Assembly (NCBI GenBank): GCA_019638495.1
Contig: JAHBTQ010000005.1
Coordinates: 62,001 to 126,000, forward strand
Length of the DNA: 64,000 nucleotides
DNA from: Taibaiella sp.
GTDB taxonomy: Bacteria; Bacteroidota; Bacteroidia; Chitinophagales; Chitinophagaceae
Reading direction: 5' to 3'
The position numbers and the translations under genes are program-made. The notes below the pieces were generated by a model. That model did no database searches. It was not told the origin of the DNA and worked only from the letters and a program-made list of their open reading frames with translations. Below are positions 42,924-51,780 of this stretch, piece by piece (the first letter of the stretch is position 1; every line of letters starts with the position of its first letter).

Positions 42924-43952
42924 ATGATACAAGAGGTTGTTTTTCCTTCGGGGAAGGTGGCATATTATTTTGACTGCTCTGCGGAAGAAATGCTGCGGGA
43001 AGAACTCAATGCCATATTCCTGACAGACGAAAACGTATTTCGTCTTCATGAAGCTTTCTTCGAGGGAAAGAAGGTCATTAGAATAGCTCCCGGCGAGGCT
43101 GGCAAAACCCTATCAAACGTGGAACTCATCTGCGAGCAACTGGTAGCACTTGAAGCCACCCGGGAAACAATTCTCGTGGGTGTGGGTGGCGGTGTGATAA
43201 CGGACATCGCCGGCTTTGTAGCCGCCGTGTATATGCGCGGAATAAAGTGCACCTTTGTCCCTACTAGCCTACTGGCTATGGTAGATGCCGCGATAGGCGG
43301 CAAAAACGGCGTAGATATGGGCTTGCATAAGAACATGATAGGCACGGTTCGCCAGCCGCAATCCATATACTTCGACATTGAGTTTCTGCAAACGCTACCC
43401 GACGATGAGTGGAAAAATGGTTTTGCAGAAGTGATCAAGTATGCCTGCATCTTTGACCATGAGCTTTTTGAGAAGCTGGAGAAACGAGATGCAACTCATT
43501 TTAAGACAAGTAGAACTGCACTAAAAGGCCTGGTGCAGCGCTGCGCCGACTGGAAGAACAAAACAGTAGTAAACGATGAACTGGAAACAGGCGAGCGGAA
43601 ACTGCTGAACTTTGGCCACACCGCGGGGCATGCTATAGAAACGCTGTATCACCTGCCACACGGGCAAGCCGTGGCGGTAGGCATGATGATTGCGGCAAGG
43701 ATAGGCGAAAAAAAGGGCGTGAGCAAGGAGTTAGTGTCGACAAGGCTGGAAAAACTGCTGCAGCGGTATGGACTGCCTGTAGCCACACCGTACAAAACAG
43801 AAGACGTAATGTCACTGCTGCGCATGGACAAGAAAAGAAGTGGTGACGAAATTCAGTACATTCTAATGGAGGAAATAGGGAAGGGAATAATAAGGCGGTT
43901 GTCTTTTGCGACCATAGAAGAAGTGCTACGCAAGTATGAAAATAACGATTGA
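42924..43952 (+). CDS. aroB: 3-Dehydroquinate synthase
   Basis: A 342-residue enzyme, the second step of the shikimate pathway. It has VGVGGGVITDIAGFVAAVYMRGI, VPTSLLAMVDAAIGGKNGVDMG and LNFGHTAGHAIETLYHLPHGQAVAVGM, the NAD- and metal-binding motifs of AroB. The start at 42924 (MIQEVVFPSG) fits both the family length and the promoter. The upstream in-frame stretch to 42804 is inside the repeat and not part of the gene. The end overlaps aroA by 17 bases. Confidence 0.95.
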   Translation: MIQEVVFPSGKVAYYFDCSAEEMLREELNAIFLTDENVFRLHEAFFEGKKVIRIAPGEAGKTLSNVELICEQLVALEATRETILVGVGGGVITDIAGFVAAVYMRGIKCTFVPTSLLAMVDAAIGGKNGVDMGLHKNMIGTVRQPQSIYFDIEFLQTLPDDEWKNGFAEVIKYACIFDHELFEKLEKRDATHFKTSRTALKGLVQRCADWKNKTVVNDELETGERKLLNFGHTAGHAIETLYHLPHGQAVAVGMMIAARIGEKKGVSKELVSTRLEKLLQRYGLPVATPYKTEDVMSLLRMDKKRSGDEIQYILMEEIGKGIIRRLSFATIEEVLRKYENND

Positions 43953-45240
43953 GCCGGGCAGCATAAAGGGAACTATTGCAGTGCCACCATCTAAAAGCAT
44001 GACCCAGCGCATGCTGGCGGCAGCACTGCTGCACAGTGGTGCAACCCTGATCCATGGTGCAGGCCGTTCAGACGATGAAAATGCGGTGCTGAAGATCATA
44101 CAACAACTGGGCGCCAAAGTGACGCAAGCAGGCGAAGCACTTCAAGTAAACAGTGAAGGACTGCGACCGGCAACCGGAGTAATTGACTGCGGAGAGAGCG
44201 GACTGGCAGCACGTCTGTTTTTGCCAATAGCGGCGACGCACCACGAACCATTGGAAATAGTGGGTAAGGGCACGCTTACCAAACGGCCTATGGCCGGCGT
44301 GAAACAAGCGCTGGAACAACTTGGCGTAAAAGTGACCGGCAACGACGTGCTTCCCTTTACGCTAACAGGCCCATTACATCTACCGGCACGTATAGAAGTA
44401 GATGCGGCAGGCAGTTCACAATTTGTAAGTGGACTGTTGATGGCACTGAGTGCGGTAGCAACACACCTGGCAGAAGTGCGCGTCCGCAACCTGGAAAGCC
44501 GTCCCTACATCGACATGACGCTTGAAGTGCTGTCGATGTTTGGCAAACCCGTGCAGCATGAGCGCTACCGTAATTTCGTCATAGACCCGGCAACGTTTAC
44601 AACGATACCGCAAGTGGAGGCAAAGGTAGAAGCGGACTGGAGTAGCGCGTCTTGCCTACTGGTAGCAGGCGCTATAGCCGGGGACCTGACGCTGAAAGGA
44701 CTGAATCCTGCATCGTTGCAGGCTGATAGAAAACTGCTGCAGATATTGCAGGAGTGCGGTGCACAAATAGACGTAAACGCCGACACCATACATGTATGCC
44801 GCAGCAGAATGCAGGGTTTTGAAACAGACGCTACAAACTGCCCCGACCTTTTCCCCGCGCTAGCGGCATTGGCTTCGTTTTGCAACGGCGAAAGCAACAT
44901 ACGCGGAGTACACAGATTGTTTAACAAGGAGAGCAACAGGGTGGAGAGCATTACCGAAATGTTGTGGCGCTACGGTGTAAACTTCTCAGTTGAAGATGAC
45001 ACACTGACAATAGATGGCCGGGAAACGGTGCAGTGGGCCTACATAGACGGATTTAAGGATCATAGAATTGTGATGGCATCGGCAGTGTGCGCACTACGCG
45101 CAAAGGGACCAACAACAATTACTACAGCCGAAGCTGTAAGCAAATCTTATCCCGGCTTTTTTGAAGATATGCGAAAGTGTGGGATGGTGTATAGGAACCT
45201 CTCCCCGACCCTCTCCGAAGGAGAGGGAGGTGATATATGA
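43936..45240 (+). CDS. aroA: 3-Phosphoshikimate 1-carboxyvinyltransferase (EPSP synthase)
   Basis: A 434-residue EPSP synthase, the sixth shikimate step. It has VPPSKSMTQRMLAAALL, DCGESGLAARLFLPIAA, GSSQFVSGLLMAL and DGFKDHRIVMASAVCAL. The last natural strand ends near KSYPGFFEDMRKCGMV. The following 18 residues (YRNLSPTLSEGEGGDI and stop) are encoded by a hairpin repeat and look like an acquired tail. The first part overlaps aroB. It is a diverged AroA compared with class I, but the active-site motifs are intact. Confidence 0.93.
   Translation: MKITIEPGSIKGTIAVPPSKSMTQRMLAAALLHSGATLIHGAGRSDDENAVLKIIQQLGAKVTQAGEALQVNSEGLRPATGVIDCGESGLAARLFLPIAATHHEPLEIVGKGTLTKRPMAGVKQALEQLGVKVTGNDVLPFTLTGPLHLPARIEVDAAGSSQFVSGLLMALSAVATHLAEVRVRNLESRPYIDMTLEVLSMFGKPVQHERYRNFVIDPATFTTIPQVEAKVEADWSSASCLLVAGAIAGDLTLKGLNPASLQADRKLLQILQECGAQIDVNADTIHVCRSRMQGFETDATNCPDLFPALAALASFCNGESNIRGVHRLFNKESNRVESITEMLWRYGVNFSVEDDTLTIDGRETVQWAYIDGFKDHRIVMASAVCALRAKGPTTITTAEAVSKSYPGFFEDMRKCGMVYRNLSPTLSEGEGGDI
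45209..45227 (+). repeat. Hairpin inside the aroA 3' end
   Basis: A perfect inverted repeat CCCTCTCC (45209-45216), loop GAA, GGAGAGGG (45220-45227), within the last codons of aroA. It leads straight into copy C of the multi-hairpin element, of which it seems to be the left part. Confidence 0.75.
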
Positions 45241-45366
45241 GCGCAGTGCTTACCACGCATCCGCCACCATGCGCGTCGAAAGGACTACGCCTTTCGCCAC
45301 GCTGTCCTTCCCACAACAGCGGGCAAGCTCTTAGCAGGAGGAAAGCTTCCATCCACCGCTGAGCGC
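45239..45366 (+). repeat. Dispersed multi-hairpin element, copy C (diverged)
   Basis: Begins with GAGCGC overlapping the aroA stop. Holds a perfect 7-bp stem CGAAAGG (45277-45283) with CCTTTCG (45290-45296), then CTGTCCTTCC and a later GGAGGAAAG. The second stem is broken. Ends with another GAGCGC. It has the same order as copies A and B but is more diverged. Confidence 0.6.
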
Positions 45367-45422
45367 TACCGCCCACGAAAGACAATTCAGACTACTGACA
45401 TTATACTCAAAAAACGTCCTCG

Positions 45423-45430
45423 TATCTTTG
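45423..45430 (+). promoter_or_regulatory. -7 promoter element of aroC
   Basis: TATCTTTG, exact consensus, 4 bases before the aroC ATG at 45435, so any transcript from here starts at or just inside the ATG. It suggests that aroC has its own promoter despite lying behind aroBA. Confidence 0.55.
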
Positions 45431-45434
45431 AGAC

Positions 45435-46418
45435 ATGAACACTTTTGGCAGGTCATTCAGGGTTTCGATATTTGGCGAGTCGCATGGCGAGCAGGTAGGC
45501 GTTATTGTAGACGGTTGTCCGGCGGGCACACCGCTCAGTATGGAGGACTTCAAAGTGGACCTGGAACGTAGAAAACCGGGTGCCGCAGGAACCACACCGC
45601 GACGGGAGGCCGACGAGCCACAGATAGTTTCAGGTGTATATAAGGGAAAGACCACCGGTGCACCGATCACCGTGATTTTCCTGAACAGCAATACGCGGTC
45701 CGAAGACTATGAACACCTGCGCAATGTGCCGCGCCCCGGCCATGCCGACTTTGTGCTGAACAGTAAATTTGCCGGTTTCAATGACCCTCGCGGCGGCGGG
45801 CATTCATCAGGCAGGCTCACTGTAGCACTTGTTGCTGCCGGTGTTATTGCAAAAAAAGTACTTGCCGGTATTGAGGTGCGGGCAATGCTCGCTGAAGCGG
45901 GCGGCGATACCGACATTGAGCGTGCATTAGCAAATGCAGTGGCGAAACAGGACAGCATAGGCGGCATGATAGAGTGTGAGGTAAGTGGCCTGCCTGTGGG
46001 CCTGGGAGAGCCGTTCTTCGACTCAGCAGAATCTTTGATAAGTCACTTGGTATTTGCGGTACCGGCAATAAAGGGTATTGAGTTCGGAGCAGGCTTTGCC
46101 GCAGCGCGTATGACCGGCAGCGAGCACAATGACCCGATCATGGATGCTACGGGAAAAACGGCCACGAACCATGCGGGAGGTATCAATGGTGGCATTACTA
46201 ATGGCAACCCGCTAAAATTCCGGGTAGCGGTGAAACCGCCCAGTAGCACGCCCCGGGTGCAGCAGACATGGGATGGCAACAAACAGGCCGTGGCGCCACT
46301 GGAAGTAAAAGGCAGGCACGACCTCTGTATTGCACTGCGAGCCCCGGTGGTGATAGAGGCTGCTGCCGCTATTGCCCTTGCCGACCTGCTAAAGAGCCAA
46401 ACCGGTCACACGGGTTAA
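45435..46418 (+). CDS. aroC: Chorismate synthase
   Basis: A 327-residue enzyme, the last step to chorismate, with FMN as cofactor. It has FRVSIFGESHGEQVGVIVDGCPAG, RPGHADFVLNSKFAGFNDPRGGGHSSGRLTVALVAAGVIAKKVL and TGSEHNDPIMD, all conserved. Somewhat shorter than the usual 350-370 residues but complete by motifs. Follows aroBA after the repeat copy C. Confidence 0.95.
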   Translation: MNTFGRSFRVSIFGESHGEQVGVIVDGCPAGTPLSMEDFKVDLERRKPGAAGTTPRREADEPQIVSGVYKGKTTGAPITVIFLNSNTRSEDYEHLRNVPRPGHADFVLNSKFAGFNDPRGGGHSSGRLTVALVAAGVIAKKVLAGIEVRAMLAEAGGDTDIERALANAVAKQDSIGGMIECEVSGLPVGLGEPFFDSAESLISHLVFAVPAIKGIEFGAGFAAARMTGSEHNDPIMDATGKTATNHAGGINGGITNGNPLKFRVAVKPPSSTPRVQQTWDGNKQAVAPLEVKGRHDLCIALRAPVVIEAAAAIALADLLKSQTGHTG

Positions 46419-46468
46419 TTTTTCACTATATTTTATTCTGTTCCAACATTTGGCACTGTATTTGCGTC

Positions 46469-46476
46469 TACCTTTG
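46469..46476 (+). promoter_or_regulatory. -7 promoter element of T9SS cargo gene
   Basis: TACCTTTG, exact consensus, about 48 bases before the ATG at 46524. Confidence 0.5.
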
Positions 46477-46523
46477 CAACGCAGGATACACTGCTCAATG
46501 AATTGGTGCCGAGTGATAAAAAC

Positions 46524-47639
46524 ATGAATAAGTTACTACTATTTACCATATCCATCTGCCTGTCTATTAGTGGCTTTAGCCAACCTGTGCTGGAGTGGCA
46601 GCGTGCAACTGTGCAAGATGTGCTGAACGAAAGCGCAGGTGGGATGCAGCTAACCAACAGCGCAAAACCCACGGCGACCGGCGATACGGTCTACATTACG
46701 CACATCAATACGTCTGCAGGAATGGACACTATTGTGCGTTATTTCTTTGCCGGCGATACCGGAGAAGTATTTGGCATAAACGCGTTTGAGGTAAAGGGGT
46801 ATTGTGAGCGCTACGATGTGCTACCCGCTACAGCTACCTATCAGGTGATTGGCGTACGGGCAAAGTTTGGCGGCACTGTAAATGCATCATCGACCAAGAC
46901 TGTTGATTTTCATGTGTGGCGCCAGGGAAGCAGGTCAGAAGCCGGAAGGCCTACCCTATTCTACAATGGCCTGCCCGAGACATCGCTGACAACCGAAACC
47001 GTGCCCATAACGCAGTTAGGCATTGGGATGTCACCAGGCGAAGGGGATACAACCAAGAACCACTTCTTCACTTATCCCACATCCTTCCTCCTGGACAGCT
47101 TTTTTATAGGATACACGATCGATTATTCGTGGGCATCCCTTGGAGGCGACACCATTGGCCTTTATAGTAACCAGGATGCCGAGCGCACGGAAGCAGCCTA
47201 CTACGTGGTATCATCGGCCGACACTACCATTAATGTGGTTAATGCCTCCATGACGCATACGGGCGAGTGGTTTGACAATGGCACCACGGGTTATGGCCCT
47301 TTTGCAAATCTTTGTGTGTACCCGATTGTGGTTATCGGCGGTGGCATCACCGGTTTGCCGGGCATTTCCCAGGGGCATTTCACTTTCAGGGGCAGTGCGC
47401 CAAACCCTGCGTCAAACAGCACTACAATCCGCTATGCACTTGATGCAAAGGCCGATGTGACCATAGAGGTAACCGATATGGCAGGGCGTGAAGTATACAA
47501 GGCGGTAGAAAAAGCAGCCGCTGCAGGCGAGCACGAAACAGAACTGAATACAAGCGCATACGCACCCGGCACCTACATCTACACCATCTACACAAGCGCG
47601 GGCGACGGCATTGCCAGCCAGCTTATTATAGCGAATTAG
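46524..47639 (+). CDS. T9SS cargo protein of unknown function
   Basis: A 371-residue exported protein. Signal peptide is residues 1-19 (MNKLLLFTISICLSISGFSQ). The middle is beta-rich and not recognised, with the aromatic-rich YTIDYSWASLGGDTIGLYSN. The C-terminus has a T9SS type A sorting domain: GSAPNPASNSTTIRYAL, VTDMAGREVYKAVEKAAAAGEHETELNTSAYAPGTYIYTI and a final IIAN. Start at 46524 gives a clean signal peptide; seven extra upstream codons (46503) were left out. Confidence 0.75.
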   Translation: MNKLLLFTISICLSISGFSQPVLEWQRATVQDVLNESAGGMQLTNSAKPTATGDTVYITHINTSAGMDTIVRYFFAGDTGEVFGINAFEVKGYCERYDVLPATATYQVIGVRAKFGGTVNASSTKTVDFHVWRQGSRSEAGRPTLFYNGLPETSLTTETVPITQLGIGMSPGEGDTTKNHFFTYPTSFLLDSFFIGYTIDYSWASLGGDTIGLYSNQDAERTEAAYYVVSSADTTINVVNASMTHTGEWFDNGTTGYGPFANLCVYPIVVIGGGITGLPGISQGHFTFRGSAPNPASNSTTIRYALDAKADVTIEVTDMAGREVYKAVEKAAAAGEHETELNTSAYAPGTYIYTIYTSAGDGIASQLIIAN

Positions 47640-47726
47640 GCTTCGAGAAACTTAGCTAGTGGAACCCATATTACCTGTTGTTCCATCTAATGGAAAGTGC
47701 CCCTTCTGATTTTGGCCAATAACCGC

Positions 47727-47734
47727 TATTTTTG
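47727..47734 (+). promoter_or_regulatory. -7 promoter element of DUF6580 gene
   Basis: TATTTTTG, exact consensus, 17 bases before the ATG at 47751. Confidence 0.5.
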
Positions 47735-47750
47735 CCGTAAGACTGGAATA

Positions 47751-48311
47751 ATGAAACAAAATAACATAAATACGATAGTAGTAGTGTGCCTGGTACTGGC
47801 AGCAGCGGCAGCACGCGTAGTCAATGCAAGTCTTCATCTGAACAATTTCGTTCCCATAGCAGCCATCAGTGTTTTCAGCGGCATGATGCTGAAGGATAAG
47901 CGTGCTATTGCATTTCTGGCACCGATACTTGGTCAATTCCTGGCAGACGTTTACTTCCAATTCTTTACTTACATACCAGGCTTCTATTGGGCCACAGACA
48001 TGCTGTTTAACTATGCTGCTATCGCCGGCGCTACTGCGCTGGGACTCGGCATGAAGCAGGTAAAACCAATTACAATTGCGGGCTTCACAATCGGCGCATC
48101 GCTTACATTCTTTATCGTATCGAACTTTGGCTACTTCGCCCATGGATGGAATGGCTACAGCTTCTCGGGTCTCGTGAAGACTTACGTAGACGCAATACCT
48201 TTTTACAGGAACTCTTTCATCGCTGATATTGCCGGTGGTGTGCTGCTGTTTGGCGGATACCTGTTTATGCAAAAGAGCCTTGTGGCAAAAATGCAAAAGG
48301 TAGAAGCATAG
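47751..48311 (+). CDS. DUF6580 family membrane protein
   Basis: A 186-residue membrane protein with about five helices. It begins with VVVCLVLAAAAARVVNASLHLNNFVPIAAISVFSGMML, and has FLAPILGQFLADVYFQFFT, the pattern of the DUF6580 family of putative transport proteins, which resemble ECF substrate-binding subunits. Substrate unknown. The ATG at 47751 is used, in line with the promoter. Confidence 0.75.
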   Translation: MKQNNINTIVVVCLVLAAAAARVVNASLHLNNFVPIAAISVFSGMMLKDKRAIAFLAPILGQFLADVYFQFFTYIPGFYWATDMLFNYAAIAGATALGLGMKQVKPITIAGFTIGASLTFFIVSNFGYFAHGWNGYSFSGLVKTYVDAIPFYRNSFIADIAGGVLLFGGYLFMQKSLVAKMQKVEA

Positions 48312-48334
48312 TAATTCAACCTGATAAGAAACTG

Positions 48335-48354
48335 AACCTCCCCTGCGGGAGGTT
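48335..48354 (+). terminator. Rho-independent terminator
   Basis: A perfect 8-bp stem AACCTCCC/GGGAGGTT with loop CTGC and a following T5 run, 24 bases after the DUF6580 stop. Convergent recQ ends nearby. Confidence 0.85.
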
Positions 48355-48369
48355 TTTATTTGCGGGTAC

Positions 48370-50538
48370 TTACCGCTTGGTGCGTTTGTAGTGCTCCAGC
48401 ACCATACGGATCTCGCCAAACGAGTAGTCATCGCCCAGTAAATCTTTTATGGGTTTTGCTGCCACGTACTGGCCCGTAGCCTCTATGGTTTCAAGAATAT
48501 TGCGGAGCCTGTCAAACGGAACGACCTTGGTGATACTGAGGTCGCCGGAAGCGATAAACGCAGCCAGGTGACCTTCTACTGTCCCCACCGACAAGCGGCG
48601 CTCCTTTGCGATATCTGCAATAGACATACCATCCAGGAACAACTGCAGAGATGCATCCATAGAACTGCCCGCTGCAGGCTTTTCAGCCTTTGCCTTTCTT
48701 GACGGTTTGGCCTTTTTGAAATGCATCCTGGAGGTGAGGCCGTTTGCCTGCATGTACTCAGTCACCAAATTCAGAAATACCGCTCCATACTTTGCAACTT
48801 TATAGTCACCGAAACCGGAGATATTAGCGAGCTGCGTGAAATCTGTAGGCAGGAATGTAGCAAGCTCTATCAGCGCATTGTCTGCTATAATAGCATATGC
48901 AGGCACATTCTGCTCCTGCGCCAAGCCTACACGCAACCTGCGCAACTGTTCAAAGAGCTTAATATCGTAATCCGGATCCAGCTGCACCGGTTGCTCCTTC
49001 ACGGCTTTCTTCATCACCAGCTTCAGGCGGGCCTCACCCTTGAGTACGCGCCAGGCTCCCTCCTCCAAACGAAGCCCTGCAAACTCGCCGTCTGTGCGAC
49101 TAATGTAGCCACCACTTAGCAATTGCTGAGCCATCCACATCCACTCATCTTTTTTCAGATTCTTGCCCACGCCCCAGGTCTTCAGTTCTTTGTGAGCGGG
49201 AACAATTTTCTCCGCAGATGAGCCGCGTAAAAAGTCGGCAATGTAGCCTGCGCCGAAGCGCTCGCCCGTACGTGCAATAGCCGATAGCAGCTTCTGAGCG
49301 TCTTCCGTTGCATCGCGCTCTTCCAGTTCGCTTAGACAGTAGTCGCAACTGCCACAGTAAGATGGGAATGATTCACCAAAATACTGCATCAGGTACTGCC
49401 TGCGACAGCCGGGGCTTTCACAGTATTGCTGCATCGCCTCCAGTTTCTTTAGCGCAATGGCTGACTGCTGCGGATTGTCGTCGACCATGGTGAATCGCTT
49501 CAGCTTAATGATATCTCCCGCAGAATAAAAAAGAATTGCATCGCTGGGCAGGCCATCTCTACCGGCCCGCCCGGTCTCCTGATAATAACCTTCCACGTTC
49601 TTACTTACGTCATGGTGAATGACAAAGCGCACATTCGACTTGTCTATACCCATACCAAAGGCAATAGTAGCCACCACCACCCTGATGTCATCTTTCTGAA
49701 AGGCTTCCTGAACTGAGTTTCGTGCGGACGTATCCATACCCGCGTGATAAGCTGCTGCTTTTATACCCTGGCCAGCAAGCGTTGTTGCGATCTCCTCTGT
49801 AGAAGCGCGCGACAATGCATAAATGATGCCACTATCTGCTTCGTGCCTTCGAATGTATTCTATGATATTGCCAACGGCATTTTTCTTCGGCAGCACAAAG
49901 TAGCTGATGTTTGGCCTGTTGAAACTGGACACGAATTGCCTGGGGCTCCTGAGCTCCAGGCGCTCAATGATATCCTTTTGTGTAACCCCATCTGCACTCG
50001 CTGTAAGCGCTATTACCGGTATGGCCGGAAAGTATTGCTTCAACACTGAGAGCTTCAGGTATTCAGGACGAAAATCATGGCCCCAGGAAGAAATGCAATG
50101 CGCCTCATCAATGGCAAACAATGACGGATTTAATCTCTTGATGAACTCGAAGAAAGCGGTATTGTTGGCGGGTATACGTTCCGGTGCAATGTAGAGGAGT
50201 TTTAAGTCACCGTCCTGCGCCTGCTTTATTACACGCTGCTGTTCATCCTGGGACTGGGAGGAATTGAGGAAGGCCGCATTGATGCCATTGGCATTAAGTG
50301 CATCTACCTGGTCCTTCATCAGTGCGATCAGCGGGGAAATAACGATTGCGATCCCGGGAGACATTACGGCGGGCAGCTGGTAGCACACTGATTTGCCGCC
50401 ACCTGTGGGCATAATGGCCAGCGTATCCTCACCCTTGAGCACATTCTGTATCACCTCGAGCTGAAAATGGCGAAAGCCATCGTAGCCAAAGAAGTGTTTT
50501 AGTGCCTGGTGAAGCTGGTCAGTCGTGTAACCTTTCAT
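48370..50538 (-). CDS. recQ: ATP-dependent DNA helicase RecQ
   Basis: A 722-residue RecQ helicase. Walker A is MPTGGGKSVCYQLP, motif II is FAIDEAHCISSWGHDFRPEY, motif VI is QETGRAGRDG. The zinc-binding subdomain has CESPGCRRQYLMQYFGE...CGSCDYC, followed by a winged helix and an HRDC domain (LIELATFLPTDFTQLANISGFGDYKVAKYG). A C-terminal HTH_40-like region (about 625-715) follows, as in many Bacteroidota RecQ proteins. Acts in repair and replication restart. Confidence 0.95.
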   Translation of the reverse strand: MKGYTTDQLHQALKHFFGYDGFRHFQLEVIQNVLKGEDTLAIMPTGGGKSVCYQLPAVMSPGIAIVISPLIALMKDQVDALNANGINAAFLNSSQSQDEQQRVIKQAQDGDLKLLYIAPERIPANNTAFFEFIKRLNPSLFAIDEAHCISSWGHDFRPEYLKLSVLKQYFPAIPVIALTASADGVTQKDIIERLELRSPRQFVSSFNRPNISYFVLPKKNAVGNIIEYIRRHEADSGIIYALSRASTEEIATTLAGQGIKAAAYHAGMDTSARNSVQEAFQKDDIRVVVATIAFGMGIDKSNVRFVIHHDVSKNVEGYYQETGRAGRDGLPSDAILFYSAGDIIKLKRFTMVDDNPQQSAIALKKLEAMQQYCESPGCRRQYLMQYFGESFPSYCGSCDYCLSELEERDATEDAQKLLSAIARTGERFGAGYIADFLRGSSAEKIVPAHKELKTWGVGKNLKKDEWMWMAQQLLSGGYISRTDGEFAGLRLEEGAWRVLKGEARLKLVMKKAVKEQPVQLDPDYDIKLFEQLRRLRVGLAQEQNVPAYAIIADNALIELATFLPTDFTQLANISGFGDYKVAKYGAVFLNLVTEYMQANGLTSRMHFKKAKPSRKAKAEKPAAGSSMDASLQLFLDGMSIADIAKERRLSVGTVEGHLAAFIASGDLSITKVVPFDRLRNILETIEATGQYVAAKPIKDLLGDDYSFGEIRMVLEHYKRTKR

Positions 50539-50617
50539 GGGTTTATCCCGTTGGGCTGCAAATTACGTACAGAACTCTTGAACTGAAAATAAGTGGTGGG
50601 CTTAATCGCCAAGTCTG

Positions 50618-51325
50618 CTATCGCTCCTGGTGTTGTAGTCGCCTTACTTCACGATTGCATTTCTTTCTTTTGAAGAAATAACGGGTATCTTCAAGCATGT
50701 GCCGTGTGCTTATGGCCACACCAAAGGAATAGAACCAGTTGTTGAGCTTCACACCACTATTGTTATTGCCTACTACCCTGTAGCCGCCCATAGTTGTTAG
50801 TGCCAGCCACCTGTGAAGTTTCAGATGAACGTCAATGCCTGTACCTATCGGCCATACGAGCCCATTCCTGGCAGATGCTGTATCAGAAGCGCCATACCGG
50901 CCGGCACCTATCTCAAATGGAATACCAACGTCCCATCGCTTCGTGTACACAAAGTAATATTCGTAGAAGACGGTAATGTAGCGCAAGTCGAAATTGAGGT
51001 TGGTATTGACTCCATTTACCCAGCGTAAATGAAGGCGCTGCTGCAGCACGTTGTAGACGCCAATGCCGGTTCGGTGACGCTCCATAATAGTAGCGCCAAG
51101 TTTGATACCGCGAAAATTAACAGGTGTATTGTCGTTTATGCTAGTTTCAAGAAATGTGTATCGCTGATCGAACGAGAGTAGCGGCATGAGTTTCCGAAAG
51201 CGGTATATGCGAGCCGAATCTTCTCTGAGCTTCGCGCGAAGTGTATCAACACGCTCTTGCTGGGCACGGGCATTCGTCACGGCCAGCAAACACACAAAAA
51301 CCAAACACAACCTGAAAAAATGCAA
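50618..51325 (-). CDS. Secreted/outer membrane protein of unknown function
   Basis: A 235-residue protein with a signal peptide (ends NARAQ). A short charged helix comes first (QERVDTLRAKLREDSARIYRFRKL). Then come alternating amphipathic strands with aromatic ends (FDLRYITVFYEYYFVYTKRWDVGIPFEIGAG), the look of a small outer membrane beta-barrel. Family not recognised. The TTG at 51325 fits a -7 box TACCTTTG at 51346-51339, again a nearly leaderless transcript. Confidence 0.65.
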   Translation of the reverse strand: MHFFRLCLVFVCLLAVTNARAQQERVDTLRAKLREDSARIYRFRKLMPLLSFDQRYTFLETSINDNTPVNFRGIKLGATIMERHRTGIGVYNVLQQRLHLRWVNGVNTNLNFDLRYITVFYEYYFVYTKRWDVGIPFEIGAGRYGASDTASARNGLVWPIGTGIDVHLKLHRWLALTTMGGYRVVGNNNSGVKLNNWFYSFGVAISTRHMLEDTRYFFKRKKCNREVRRLQHQER

Positions 51326-51338
51326 ATTCCTTTTTGCG

Positions 51339-51346
51339 CAAAGGTA
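51339..51346 (-). promoter_or_regulatory. -7 promoter element of barrel-like protein gene
   Basis: TACCTTTG on the minus strand, exact consensus, 13 bases before the TTG start at 51325. Confidence 0.55.
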
Positions 51347-51404
51347 GCGCGACCTTAACTGGCGATGTTACAACTATATAAAGATGAAACCGAACGGAGG
51401 TTGA

Positions 51405-51635
51405 TTACTGGAGAAAGCAAGTAACGTCTGTCTGGTTAGCGTATTTCAAGGTGTTCTGGTGATTGCGACAAGCGTTTTCCGCGGTGGTCTTTGTACCCCT
51501 TACGGTGGTGCCGGTATTCACCCTCATGCCGGAAATATCCTTGTAATAGCAATTGCACGCGTAGTCTCTTTTAGAACATGATGCCACGACGAGCGTAATA
51601 ACAACCAGGGATGCTATTGCAGCAACGAATTTCAT
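51405..51635 (-). CDS. Small lipoprotein
   Basis: A 76-residue lipoprotein: signal KFVAAIASLVVITLVVASC with lipobox VASC at about residue 17-20. The mature part is short and has cysteines in YACNCYYK, NACRN and TCFLQ, which may form disulfides, and a TTAENACRNHQ helix. No family was recognised. Similar small Cys-containing lipoproteins are common in Chitinophagales. Confidence 0.7.
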   Translation of the reverse strand: MKFVAAIASLVVITLVVASCSKRDYACNCYYKDISGMRVNTGTTVRGTKTTAENACRNHQNTLKYANQTDVTCFLQ

Positions 51636-51743
51636 AAGCCTTAATTGACTTTGTAAATATAGGCTAATAGCTGAACTTTTCTAAGCGTATGGCGAAAATG
51701 CAACGCATGACCACTTTTGACATTTTGCTTTGTAATACTATAG

Positions 51744-51751
51744 TATATTTG
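51744..51751 (+). promoter_or_regulatory. -7 promoter element of lspA
   Basis: TATATTTG, exact consensus, with a TTTTG at 51723-51727 upstream. It is 29 bases before the TTG start of lspA. Confidence 0.55.
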
Positions 51752-51780
51752 CCCGGCATACCAAATACAACCCATAACAA

